Shown here piece after piece: positions 28,834-37,704 of a DNA stretch of 64,000 bases; position 1 is the stretch's first letter, and each line of letters starts with the position of its first letter. Origin of the DNA: Adineta steineri. Its lineage: Eukaryota > Rotifera > Eurotatoria > Adinetida > Adinetidae. The translations under genes and the position numbers were made by a program. The DNA lies in contig CAJNOI010000115.1 in the NCBI GenBank assembly GCA_905250115.1, forward strand, positions 186,001-250,000, in the 5' to 3' direction. The notes under the pieces are model-generated. The model made no database searches and was not told the origin of the DNA. It saw only the letters and a list, made by a program, of their open reading frames with translations.

Positions 28834-30134
28834 ATGACACAAAAAAAAATTGATGATCTATTTTCTCAAGCATCATCATCATCATCAATTCGTTCAAGCA
28901 AACGTTCTCGTGTAACTCAAATAGCTCCAAATGATCGTGATGAATTTGATGATTTATTTGAATCAACTAGTTCAACAAAACGTCGTCGTACAAATAATAA
29001 TAATAATAATAATATAAAACAATCAACAGATGTTTTTGATTTTGATGTTCCATCAACATCAACAAATAATTTAAAGAAAAATGAAAATGAAAAATCATCA
29101 AACTCATTGAAAAAGAAACGAAGTTTTGTTATTGATGATGATGATGAAAGTAAAGTGATAGATGAACTTTTCAATAATGATACACGAAAAAAAGCTCGAC
29201 GTCCAATAAAACAAGAAGAATCAACTGATGTATTAGATATGTTTAAAACAAAAATAAATACAAATATTCCTCAAATAATATCAATTAATGATGATTTTAA
29301 AATACCTATTAATCCTAAAATTTCGACTACACAAAAGAAAATAAAAATGTTTTTTGATGATACTGATCTTACATCACTTCGTGAACAAACAAATGAACAA
29401 AATGATATAGTAAGTTAAAGATAATTCTATATCTATATATATTTTTTAAAAATAAATATGATTATTAATTTAGAAAGAGTATGTTTATGTCAAACCTGTG
29501 GTGATTACTGGTGGACAATGGTTATCAAAAGAAGATGAAACAAAGGTATTAATCTAATTTATGTAAGAAATGATAATAAATATTTATTTTAGTCAACATG
29601 TGGGACTATTGAACCATCTGATAATCCAACTATTGATAATAATATTCCGGATGATCAACGTAATTTAATGCATATTCAATATGCTTCACTTATTGTTGAT
29701 GATCAAATTGATAATAGTAATAAATCTAAACGTAATTCTTTAACAAAGAAATCATCTGCTAATTCAAGTAAAAAAATTCTTGATGGTAAATCATTTCAAA
29801 AAGTAAGTTAACTCTCCTTTTTGTTATTATTATTATTTAATTTTGTTTTTAGCAACTTGTTTTATCCGAATCAACAATTGTACGAAAAGAAAATCTTCAA
29901 AGTTGTTATAATGCTTTGCTTGAAGATATTAATAAACCACGAGTACCTATAACATCATCAAATAAACAAAAAAAATCGGTAAATTAAACATAGAAAAAAG
30001 AAACGATATCTTTATTTTTCTTCTTTTAGTTCACATCAAAATCTCTTTCAAATGAAGAAATTATTATTAGTGATGATGAACATATGGATAATGTTGATTT
30101 TTTTGATCTTTCATCTCGAAAAAAGAAATTTTGA
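28834..30134 (+). CDS. Disordered nuclear protein, possibly nibrin (NBN) C-terminal-like
   Basis: Five coding exons, 28834-29409, 29474-29545, 29593-29802, 29853-29978 and 30030-30134, join in frame to 362 aa. It starts MTQKKIDDLFSQ, which resembles a PCNA-binding box (Q-x-x-I-x-x-L-F). A long Ser/Asn/Asp-rich stretch with basic clusters (KRRRT, KKARRP) follows. Later short blocks, GGQWLSKEDE, QYASLIVDD, KSFQK and the acidic end DNVDFFDLSSRKKKF, follow the same order as in vertebrate nibrin (LWS-KE, EFRSLVI, NFKKFKK, then DDLFRYNPYLKRRR). In nibrin these are the MRE11-binding region and the ATM-binding tail. There is no FHA or BRCT domain here or directly upstream. The nibrin link is an inference from weak motifs; the gene structure itself is secure. 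Confidence 0.6.
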
Positions 30135-30502
30135 CCGTATTTTTTTTGTATATAGAAATAATTATTTCTGTGTGATATTCATTTTCTTCTTCTTTTGTAT
30201 TTTTGTATTTGTAATTAAAAAAAATATTTATCTTTATTAACAGAGAAATAGAAGAAGAAGAAGAGTTTTTTGTTATCTCATATTTACATGGAATTATATA
30301 TAAGACTTATATCCGGTTGGAGAGTAAAAGAAAAAATAGAATTCTTTTTGTATGAAATCTTCATCATCATTCTTTGAATTGCTTTCTTTTCTCCTAAAGA
30401 TACAAAAGGTTAGTATCAGAACAGTAATTCAATTAGACATTCTCTTTTGTCTATGAATGTTACTTGAGAATCTTTTTTGCTTTTTTATAAACAGAAAAGA
30501 AT
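30135..30502. other. Short intergenic spacer
   Basis: About 370 bp. It contains the 3' UTR of the nibrin-like gene and the upstream region of the small membrane protein. Nothing else is seen. Confidence 0.55.
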
Positions 30503-30877
30503 ATGACTTCTAATCGTAATGATGAACATACTCAATATATCCAACAACGTTACAACAGTGTAAATGATAAAAATTCTAATCATAATGGACAAAACAACAG
30601 GTAAGTTAAAACAAGTTTGATTCACTCACTTATAGTTAACTTATCTTTTTCTTTATACTTATATATCAGTGATGATGCAACCAATCGTCGCCATAGTATA
30701 GCTCATGTTAACTTTCGTAAAGCTATCTATCGAAGTCTATCATTATCTCATGAAAATGACGAATACAACAGTATTTTATCTTATATGATATATTGTATGA
30801 AAATCTTTTTTGTTTGTCTTTTTATTCTATTAATTGGTGGATTAATTAAATTTATATGGCAACAATATCGTACTTAA
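30503..30877 (+). CDS. Small single-pass membrane protein, unrecognised
   Basis: Two exons, 30503-30600 and 30670-30877, join in frame (AG|T, Ser) to 101 aa. The N-terminal 70 residues are polar (MTSNRNDEHTQYIQQRYN, then RRHSIAHVNFRKAIYRSLSLSHEND). One hydrophobic segment of about 22 residues (MKIFFVCLFILLIGGLIKFIW) lies 5 residues before the C-terminus QQYRT. This layout fits a tail-anchored or type II protein. RRHS and RSLS are possible basophilic-kinase sites. No family is recognised. Confidence 0.65.
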
Positions 30878-31393
30878 AATGAAAGAAAGAAACATAAACC
30901 TATTTTTAATTCAATTATATAATCAGCAATTCTATATCTTATTTTCGTTTGATTGTCATTTTCATTTACATAAATAAATAATCAGAAGTTTCATTCAAAT
31001 ATCTATTACTCATCCACTCCCACTCTCATTTTCTATGTGGTTCAACAAAATTATAAAATACTTAATGTCTGAAGTGTTGTATTGTTCTTTGTATCTATGT
31101 GTTCAGTCTGAGTGAGCTTTAACTGATATTTCTGACACTGAAGTTGTTTTCAATCATCAAAAAGTTCTGAATTATTAAATCTTTTAATAGACATCCATGT
31201 CAAGCAGAAGCTTTTACATGAAATATTTCATCGAATGATAAAGATAAATGTGTTTAATTTATGTACAATCTTTTAAGAAAAAATTATTTAATAAATTAGG
31301 TTAAATCTTATTCGAGTTTAAACAACTATACTTATAAAGAAAAATAATCAAGTAACTTTAATTTAATAACATAAAGACTAATTAATAAAAGAA
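30878..31393. other. Intergenic, no gene seen
   Basis: About 516 bp of AT-rich sequence that includes the 3' UTR of the small membrane protein gene. No coding or repeat signal is recognised. Confidence 0.5.
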
Positions 31394-31665
31394 TTTCATT
31401 TTCAAATATATGATCTTGGTATTCTTGTGCACCTTTTTTGAAGTTCTATACTTTTTAATGGAAAACAATCTGCTGCAAATTTATGTAATACACGACATCG
31501 ATCTTCTGATATATCTTCATCTGTATATCAAGCAATCGTGTTTTAAATGTTAAATTTAATTGTTTATCTACAAATAATGATAGATATATTTGCAAAATAT
31601 GATTAAATTGTTCATATAATATTAATAAACGATTATCAATAATAAAAGTTTTTGTTAATAATATT
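31394..31665 (-). pseudogene. Coding-like fragment, unrecognised, interrupted by a G-rich hairpin
   Basis: On the minus strand the stretch reads ILLTKTFIIDNRLLILYEQF, HILQIYLSLFVDKQLNLTFK, then in another frame DEDISEDRCRVLHKFAADCF and IELQKRCTRIPRS. This has the amphipathic, ordinary-codon look of real protein. The frame shift between the blocks could be an intron ending at the TATACAG near 31520 or a real break. On its 5' side the frame runs directly into the G-rich hairpin at 31671-31843, which cannot be native coding sequence. It is most likely the last exon or exons of a gene truncated by element insertion. I do not recognise the family. Confidence 0.35.
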
Positions 31666-31670
31666 CCAGT

Positions 31671-31843
31671 TGAGGGTGTGGGTGAGGGTGGGTATGAGGA
31701 AGTGGGAGGATAGGTGGATGAGAGTAAGAGCGTGAATGGGTGAGTGAGTGAGGGTCTGAATGTGGTGCCAGTATGAGTAGTTGTGCGTGTTGACGAAAAA
31801 CAGTCGCACCCATACTTCAAACCCTCACTCACACGCACACCCG
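31671..31843. repeat. G-rich/C-rich hairpin element
   Basis: The left arm begins TGAGGGTGTGGGTGAGGGTG and continues G-rich on the plus strand. The right arm (31805-31843) is C-rich (CACCCATACTTCAAACCCTC, then ACTCACACGCACACCCG). Its reverse complement, CGGGTGTGCGTGTGAGTGAG followed by GGTTTG, pairs imperfectly with the left arm. The composition is far from the surrounding AT-rich DNA. Confidence 0.75.
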
Positions 31844-31879
31844 TTTTCTTATCGAGCAAATATGTACTATCAAATTTTT

Positions 31880-32397
31880 CCGACCAATATCCATAGGTCC
31901 ACGAAAAATAAAAACTTTCATGGTTTAATTTTATACTAATAAACTAGAGAAACCACTACTTCATTTTAATCTCTTTAGTCCCTTTAGTCCTTTTAATCCC
32001 TTTAGTCCTTTTAGTCCTTTTGATCCCTTTAGTCCTTTTAGTCCTTTTGATCCCTTTAGTCCTTTTAATCCCTTTAGTCCTTTTAGTCCTTTTAATCCCT
32101 TTAATTCCTTTAGTCCCTTTAGTCTTCAGGGTGTGGGTGAGGGTGTTCGTAGGTCTGGGTGCGAGTGTGGGGGAGGATGTGGGTGTTCGTGGGTCTGGGT
32201 GCGAGTGTGGGTGAGGATGTGGGTATGGATGAGGGTGTGGGTTTGGGTGTGGCTATTTACACTGTTTAACACCCACACCTTAGAAAAAACTTGAAGGACT
32301 AAAAGGATTAAAAGGACTAGACCATTCTTTAGTTGCATAGCATAAAAGTAAACTATAATAACTTTAATTTTTCGTGGACCCCTCCCAATATCGGGTA
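31880..32397. mobile_element. Foldback-type element with nested minisatellite arms
   Basis: The outer inverted arms are left 31880-31945 (GGTCCACGAAAAATAAAA at its core) and right 32341-32397, whose reverse complement has GGTCCACGAAAAATTAAA; similarity extends over about 55 bp (CCAATATCC... against GATATTGGG...). Inside lie a 10-bp tandem repeat (CCTTTAGTCC / CCTTTTAGTC type) at 31964-32126 and an inverted short copy of the same repeat at 32295-32321 (GGACTAAAAGGATTAAAAGG). The centre, 32127-32280, is G-rich. The element encodes nothing. Outer inverted repeats plus inner tandem repeats are the structure of foldback transposons. No clear target duplication was found. Confidence 0.7.
31964..32126. 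repeat. 10-bp minisatellite
   Basis: About 16 head-to-tail copies of a unit close to CCTTTTAGTC, with variants CCCTTTAGTC, CCTTTTAATC and CCTTTTGATC. It forms the inner left arm of the foldback element. Confidence 0.9.
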
Positions 32398-32473
32398 CGC
32401 CTGCTAGTAACCTATAGGAGGCTTTTTTGGATGTGGCAAGAATCTAAGAAAAAATTGATCAGGCAAGAATCTT

Positions 32474-32646
32474 GCCTGATACAGGGGCGTAGCCAAGAGC
32501 TTCGAACGAAGCCTGCACACTAACGAGAAAATACTTTTTTTTATCTTGTGACAAGGCTCTTTACCAGTACCCTTCTTCAGATATTTATTGGCCAAGGGGG
32601 TGCACGGCACTTGTGCACCCCCTTTAGCTACGCCCCTGGCCTGATA
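32474..32646. mobile_element. hAT-type MITE with 8-bp target-site duplication
   Basis: The element proper is 32482-32638 (157 bp). Its left end is CAGGGGCGTAGCCAAGAG and the reverse complement of its right end is CAGGGGCGTAGCTAAAG, giving 12 bp of perfect terminal inverted repeat. It is bounded on both sides by GCCTGATA (32474-32481 and 32639-32646), a perfect 8-bp target duplication. Family knowledge: CAGGGGCG-type ends and 8-bp duplications characterise hAT-superfamily transposons. No transposase is encoded, so it is non-autonomous. The insertion lies in a near-palindrome (ATCAGGCAAGAATCTTGCCT). Confidence 0.92.
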
Positions 32647-33023
32647 ATCAAGAAAAATAAAAATCTCGGAAGATCGAAAGACGATCGTCGATTGATAAAA
32701 ATAAAGTGCAATAAAATAGAATACTCAAATAGAGCAATAAAATAAGATCCAGTAAAATAGAGTAATAAATCAAAATGAAATAATGCAAAATAAAAAAAAG
32801 AATGTGAGTGTTGGTGAAGAGATACTTATAATAACATCACGCGCTCCATCAATATTGCAGTAAATCACTTTCGATTGTTAACGTATTTATTTCTCGAAGG
32901 TTCCTCCTTACTGAGCTACGTATATATAAAGCATCAGTAAGACTACAGATACTTACATTTTACATACCAGTTTAAGTTTATTGGCAACTCAGTCTTTACA
33001 CATTCGATCACCAAGCTACAACA
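32647..33023. promoter_or_regulatory. Promoter and 5' leader of cysteine-rich peptide gene 1
   Basis: A TATA box TATATAAA lies at 32923-32930, 94 bp before the ATG. The leader ends CACCAAGCTACAACA just before the ATG. The paralogous gene at 36.7 kb has the same design: a TATA box at nearly the same distance and AAGCTACAA in its leader. Confidence 0.65.
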
Positions 33024-33317
33024 ATGCACATTATGAATCAAAAGGTTTATTTGGCAGTCGTCTTAGTTTTGATGGTAACAATCTGCATAGTACGTGGGGA
33101 GGAAAAAGGAATGAATCAAGCCGCGAAACCTAATAGTCTTCTTCGTCACGTATTAAGCAAAGGTCATTCTAGTTGTCCTCCTGATTGTGACTTTGAAACT
33201 TGTGGTAATAATAATCCTCGTTGTTATAATAATCCTGATTGTTGTCCTTATTGTCTTCATCACAATTATAAACTTTGTAGTCTTAACGCTGTTTGTTGTC
33301 ATCGTGCTGGCCAATAA
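33024..33317 (+). CDS. Secreted cysteine-rich peptide 1
   Basis: Reading frame of 97 aa. A clear signal peptide (VYLAVVLVLMVTICIVRG, about residues 8-25) is followed by a short linker with SLLRHVLSKG. The C-terminal part of about 49 residues holds ten cysteines (CPPDCDFETC, RCYNNPDCCPYC, LCSLNAVCC). The block PDCCPYC recurs as PDCCAYC in the minus-strand gene at 36259-36678, and SLLRHVLSKG parallels RLLHHLINKR there, so the two are paralogues. A likely 55-bp intron in the 3' UTR lies at 33323-33377 (GTATGT...TTTTAG). Role unknown: disulfide-rich secreted peptides can be antimicrobial, venom-like, inhibitory or structural, and nothing in the sequence decides between these. Confidence 0.8.
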   Translation: MHIMNQKVYLAVVLVLMVTICIVRGEEKGMNQAAKPNSLLRHVLSKGHSSCPPDCDFETCGNNNPRCYNNPDCCPYCLHHNYKLCSLNAVCCHRAGQ

Positions 33318-33832
33318 GATAGGTATGTTGTATCAATACAGTCTATCGATGATAACTGATTGTAATTCTCTTTTTAGGGTACATGGCACAGATGCAAATC
33401 ATACCGAAAATCAAACTATATAATCAAGTATTATCCACAAGTTGATTTCGTTTTCTCTTAATATCTTTTAGTTAGTGCTGTTCTTTTCATATACTCAACT
33501 ATTTAATTTTCTTCTTTAATATTTTTCAATATTTTGCGTATTTTTTCAAAATTTTCAGTTCTAATAAAATATGCGCATCAAAAATACAGCTTGATTGCTA
33601 GCGTCTTCAGAATTATCTCAAATATTTACAATAATCACGACTAACGTTGGGGGATAACAATACCAGTGTTACTGATAGATATTGGTGTTGAGTATGGGTG
33701 TGGGTGTTTAAAAAATAGGCTAATCTATCTATAAACATTAAATATATTTAACGGCAAAAATTTACATATAATTCACTGTATCATAGCAGCGATAAATAAT
33801 TTCGTTTCAAAATAAATTTTAAAAGTTTTTTT

Positions 33833-33890
33833 ATTCAGCGTTTCGACTCATTGAAAGGGTCATTCTCAAGATGCACTAGTTTCAGGAAAC
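33833..33890 (-). ncRNA. Degenerate hammerhead-ribozyme-like motif (Penelope/retrozyme-type)
   Basis: On the minus strand the order is CATCTTGAGAATGACCC, a short loop, then GAGTCGAAACGCTGAATAAAA. The CTGANGA...GAAAC arrangement, with a GAC...GTC stem between the two core boxes, is that of hammerhead ribozymes found at the ends of Penelope-like elements and retrozymes in many animals. Here the first core box is imperfect (CTTGAGA). It may be a dead copy or only a resemblance. No reverse transcriptase is seen nearby. Confidence 0.35.
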
Positions 33891-34854
33891 TTTATATATT
33901 TTTATTTTCTACATACGTTCATCTTTAAAAACAGTTAAAATACTACAGAGAAAGGGAGAACGAAAGAGAGAGGGACAGAGAAATGGGAGAACAAAAAAAC
34001 GAAAGATTATAAAGCACATAGAAAAGAGAAGAACATAAAAAAACAAGGATAAAATCTCATAGATATCAAATAAAGAAAAGATATATGTGTTGTTTCATGT
34101 ATTTCACATTTTCCTTTAAATCTGGATATGGGTGCGGATATGAGCATTTAGTTCACGAAGAGATCCACAGCCTACTGTCAGATGAGTTTATCACTAATGA
34201 AAACTTTAGTGACGACCGTAAAACCCGAATTTTCAGAAGAAAAGGCAGATTTAAATGTAAAAACTCTTCTCGATTTGTGAATATATAGGTTATGATACAG
34301 TAGAAAGTACAAGCTAATAAGTAGTATTTGATGGTAATTAGGTTAAAATTCGTTGAGGATCAAGTGAATTCCCTCGACGAGCGTTATTTATTTTATCTCT
34401 TTCAGAAAAGGGTCAGCAAATCAAAGGATGAACGTTACTTGTATTTCAAGTATTTGGAAAACATTTTTTTAACCAATAGATATATGTCTACCAAAATGAA
34501 TAAGTTGATATCTATTGATTGATATTTACACAGTTTAGTAGATTTTGACTGTCTATTCGATCGCCTTGAGACTATCAAAATGAATAGCTGTAGAAGCATT
34601 CATCTGTAATCTTTTCGTGAGTAACTATTCGATAAATCTGCTTTTTATTGTGATAATTGTTAAGTTAAATAAAAGAGGAAACATGTATTAGACAAAAAAA
34701 AGATCATTCTTCATGCTGATATATACACATACACATACTTCAGAATCGGGAGTGAGAAAAAGGATAAAAGAGACAGAGACTCTATCAACGAACACAAAAA
34801 AAGAAAGAAAGAGAAGTCGGATTATCACAGTTCATACTAAAAAAACATATTTGC

Positions 34855-34957
34855 CTAGTAAATAATATAATCAAATAGAACTTGTAAACCACATTGATTA
34901 TCAATAGTTAAAATAATATTTGCTTTATCATAATCTTCTTCACAAATTATCATTTTC
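34855..34957 (-). CDS. Possible terminal exon, unrecognised
   Basis: After an acceptor-like TATGTTTTAG (near 34958 on the minus strand) the frame reads KMIICEEDYDKANIILTIDN, then QCGLQVLFDYIIY and a stop. The residue composition looks like real protein, but I find no convincing upstream exon. It could be the last exon of a small gene or a relic. Confidence 0.25.
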
Positions 34958-36258
34958 TAAAACATAAAAAAAAATTTAATTAAATTGCTATCTAAAAATA
35001 ATGAAATATAATTTTAACGTTTTTATAAACAGATCTAGAACTCTGAGCTAATTAATTAAAATACATCAATATGATATTTTCTTTGATAAAAAAATGAAAT
35101 TACATATTTCATAGCTGATTATTCCTCTCTAAATATCGAACTTCTATTAGAAAATCTTTTAAATAAAACTGTTGATATTTAAATCTTGGTTCTAATAAAT
35201 AAAAAATAAGGAATATCTTTCTGGCAACATTGTTTTGATTATATAGCTGATGAAATAATGAAATAAATTTTAATTATATTGATAAATAATATAGAAGTTA
35301 CTGTCGATATAGTTTATTCACTTCTTTATGATTAACTTAATAATTTCAAGTAACTAATAATTATCGAATTTTATTGAGTTTTTAAATTTACATTAAAATA
35401 CCACTCATGTATAACAATCCTATGAAGCTATAATCGTATCAAGCTATTGATACACAAGCCAACATGAAAATTATTCATGCATATCGGTTAAACATGCTGC
35501 ATTCGATAAATTTATTCAAACGTTTCTTTTTCTTATCTCCACTTGTGGTACTTTCAACTCGAAACAAAATCAAATTTTGTTTTACAAGCAAAAATTTTGT
35601 TTTTCTTTACTAATCCATAAAATAGATACTGTCTTTGCTTCAGCTTTTAATTAAAAATATTTTTAAACAAAAAAAATTGTCAGGCTTCTTTCTTTCTTTC
35701 TTCTGTTTCCTTTGAACACATGTAACCTAGAGTAAGAGATGTAAACATCAAGTCATGCTTGGTTGCTTCTATTAGTGACTCACAGCGACGGACGTCCTTT
35801 GAAAATGAAGGCATGTGCGATTGAGATCGATAGAAAGAGACTATAAAGGAATGATGATTTGTCATATTTAAGCATTAACAGATAATGAGACGGTGCTCAT
35901 GCTTATTGTAAATATTTAGTATTATATTCAGGAAGCAGAGAAGAATATATTTTCAGTCTTTATCTTTATTGAAATGCAAAATTATAAAAAAAATAGAAAA
36001 AATAAAAAACACGCAAAAATAAACGATAGTGGAACAAAAAATACGAAAAGATAAGAAAAAGAAGCTAGCTAATTGATAATGTTTTTTTACGTTGATAATG
36101 ATTGATGGCAATGTTTGCTTTTTTATGTGGATTTTGGATTGTGCTATCATATGCCCTGCAAAGTAAAAAGAATAAATTTATTCAGTATAAAAATAATTCG
36201 AAATAATAAACTCAAACAAAAATGTATGATTGATGAAATAAAATATCAACTACAGTCT

Positions 36259-36678
36259 TTAAACAGCACATATCGGACATAAATTTGTTTTACAATAATC
36301 ACAAGCAACATTACAATCAGGATAGATATTACAAGCAGGGTCAACACCACAACCAAAAGCAGCACAATAAGGAGAAAGAACAGCAGAATAAACAGGAGTA
36401 ATAACACCATTATAATAAACAACATTACAATAAGCACAACAATCAGGAACACCAATAGCACAACCATCAGCACGACAACCAACAATATTAAAAAGATCAA
36501 GAGCATAACTAACAGCACTACCACTATTTTTTTCTGTCATAGTACGTTTGTTGATTAGATGGTGAAGCAAACGTTTGCTATCCGAACCTTGAACTGCTGC
36601 TCCATGTGACATCGCGATATAACTTATTGCTACCAAAACCAAGAATACGACTAAAAAAATCTTTGGACTAATCTGCAT
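36259..36678 (-). CDS. Secreted cysteine-rich peptide 2 (paralogue of peptide 1)
   Basis: Single exon, 139 aa. The signal peptide covers about residues 5-27 (KIFLVVFLVLVAISYIAMSHG). A propeptide-like part has RLLHHLINKR with a Lys-Arg site. The C-terminal part of about 72 residues holds 13 cysteines (GCRADGC, PDCCAYC, YCAAFGCGVDPAC, PDCNVACDYCKTNLCPIC). PDCCAYC and the LLHHLINKR block match the plus-strand gene at 33024-33317. It is longer than peptide 1, with an extra 25-residue loop and additional cysteines; the odd number suggests dimerisation or one free thiol. Function unknown. Its repeats of GT-rich codons give spurious open frames in other phases. Confidence 0.8.
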   Translation of the reverse strand: MQISPKIFLVVFLVLVAISYIAMSHGAAVQGSDSKRLLHHLINKRTMTEKNSGSAVSYALDLFNIVGCRADGCAIGVPDCCAYCNVVYYNGVITPVYSAVLSPYCAAFGCGVDPACNIYPDCNVACDYCKTNLCPICAV

Positions 36679-36785
36679 AACTCTTTATTGTAGCTTGACA
36701 CTGAGAAGAGAGTATTGAGTAAATATGCACAAGATGTAATTGGTATCTTCTATATCGTCGCACGAGTGCTTTTATATCTCACAGA
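36679..36785 (-). promoter_or_regulatory. Promoter and 5' leader of cysteine-rich peptide gene 2
   Basis: Read on the minus strand, GATATAAAAGCAC (TATA at about 36771-36779) lies roughly 95 bp before the ATG, and CAAGCTACAA occurs 12 bp before the ATG. Both features are shared with peptide gene 1. Confidence 0.6.
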
Positions 36786-37704
36786 CAGTGAGTGCGATTT
36801 CGTACTTAATAATCCTATTTTTGCACTCACCTATGCGAATTTCCCATCTATTAATAGGATTTCATACTTATTAATCGTAATTTTGCGCTTACCAATGAGA
36901 ATTCGCCACTTGTCTACTTCGCTATTGCGAACTTAAAAAAGATAAAGTTTAAATAGAATAAATTGAGTACAATTATTTTATTAACTGTGAAGTTAAGTTG
37001 TGTGTAATTTTTGAATAAATATTTTCAATTCTATGATTATTTTTTTTGAAAATTGTGGTAAATGAGACTATATGTTGAAATTTAATTTTTTGTCAATAAT
37101 AAATGAGATTTTGTTTTATTTTAAGGTAAATTGAAAGTGATTGCTACAACTTGTAGAGGATGTAAGTTTTCAGTTGAGAGGTATTCTTTAATAACGAAAA
37201 ATAACTGTAAGGTGTAGAGGACGTAAGGTATCATACGCAAAAATATTTTCATGGAAGAATAGGTGCATTTTTCAGAGTTATATCAGCTATGAAGAAGTAT
37301 GATGATATTGTTTTTGTACTAGTTATTAAGCATTATAATATCAGCTTATATGGACTTATAACTTGATTCTGTAAGTGATTTAGGATGAGTAAATCAAAAA
37401 CAGCTGTATGTAATTAGTTTAATGGAATAAAACTGAATATTTAGTGTAGATTTTATTCTATGAGTTTGATTTTTAAGATTGATAAAAATATAATACTTAA
37501 AATCATTGAGTAAAAAAATTCGATTAGAATAGCGGCAAGAATCTTTTCTAATTAAAACAGAGTAAAATTTTAAACATATTTTTGTGAGAAATATTGTTAG
37601 TGATTCAATATTTATTTTTTCAAATCAGAAATATCTTTTTATGGAAGTCAGAAGTTTCAATAGTCTAGATCTTTACATTTGATGTGATATTTATATTTTG
37701 AGGG
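36786..37704. other. Intergenic, no gene seen
   Basis: About 920 bp of AT-rich DNA upstream of cysteine-rich peptide gene 2. It has no open frame with support. It ends at the G-rich hairpin that begins repeat copy A. Confidence 0.55.

Larger units (their letters stand above)
33318..36258. other. Intergenic region between the two cysteine-rich peptide genes
   Basis: About 2.9 kb. It contains a G-rich tract near 33690-33705 (GAGTATGGGTGTGGGTG), a hammerhead-like motif at about 33833-33885 (separate entry) and a possible terminal exon on the minus strand at 34855-34957. Open frames at 34085-34288, 34328-34522 and 35680-35865 have no family match and no splice support. Confidence 0.5.

Noticed and set aside
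32020-32338. Open frames of Leu/Val/Pro repeats and of His/Thr repeats
   Set aside because: Translations of the 10-bp minisatellite and the G-rich tract in the foldback element.
34085-34522. Two plus-strand open frames of 67 and 64 aa
   Set aside because: No family match, no convincing splice sites, and surrounding sequence is repeat-like; not supported as genes.
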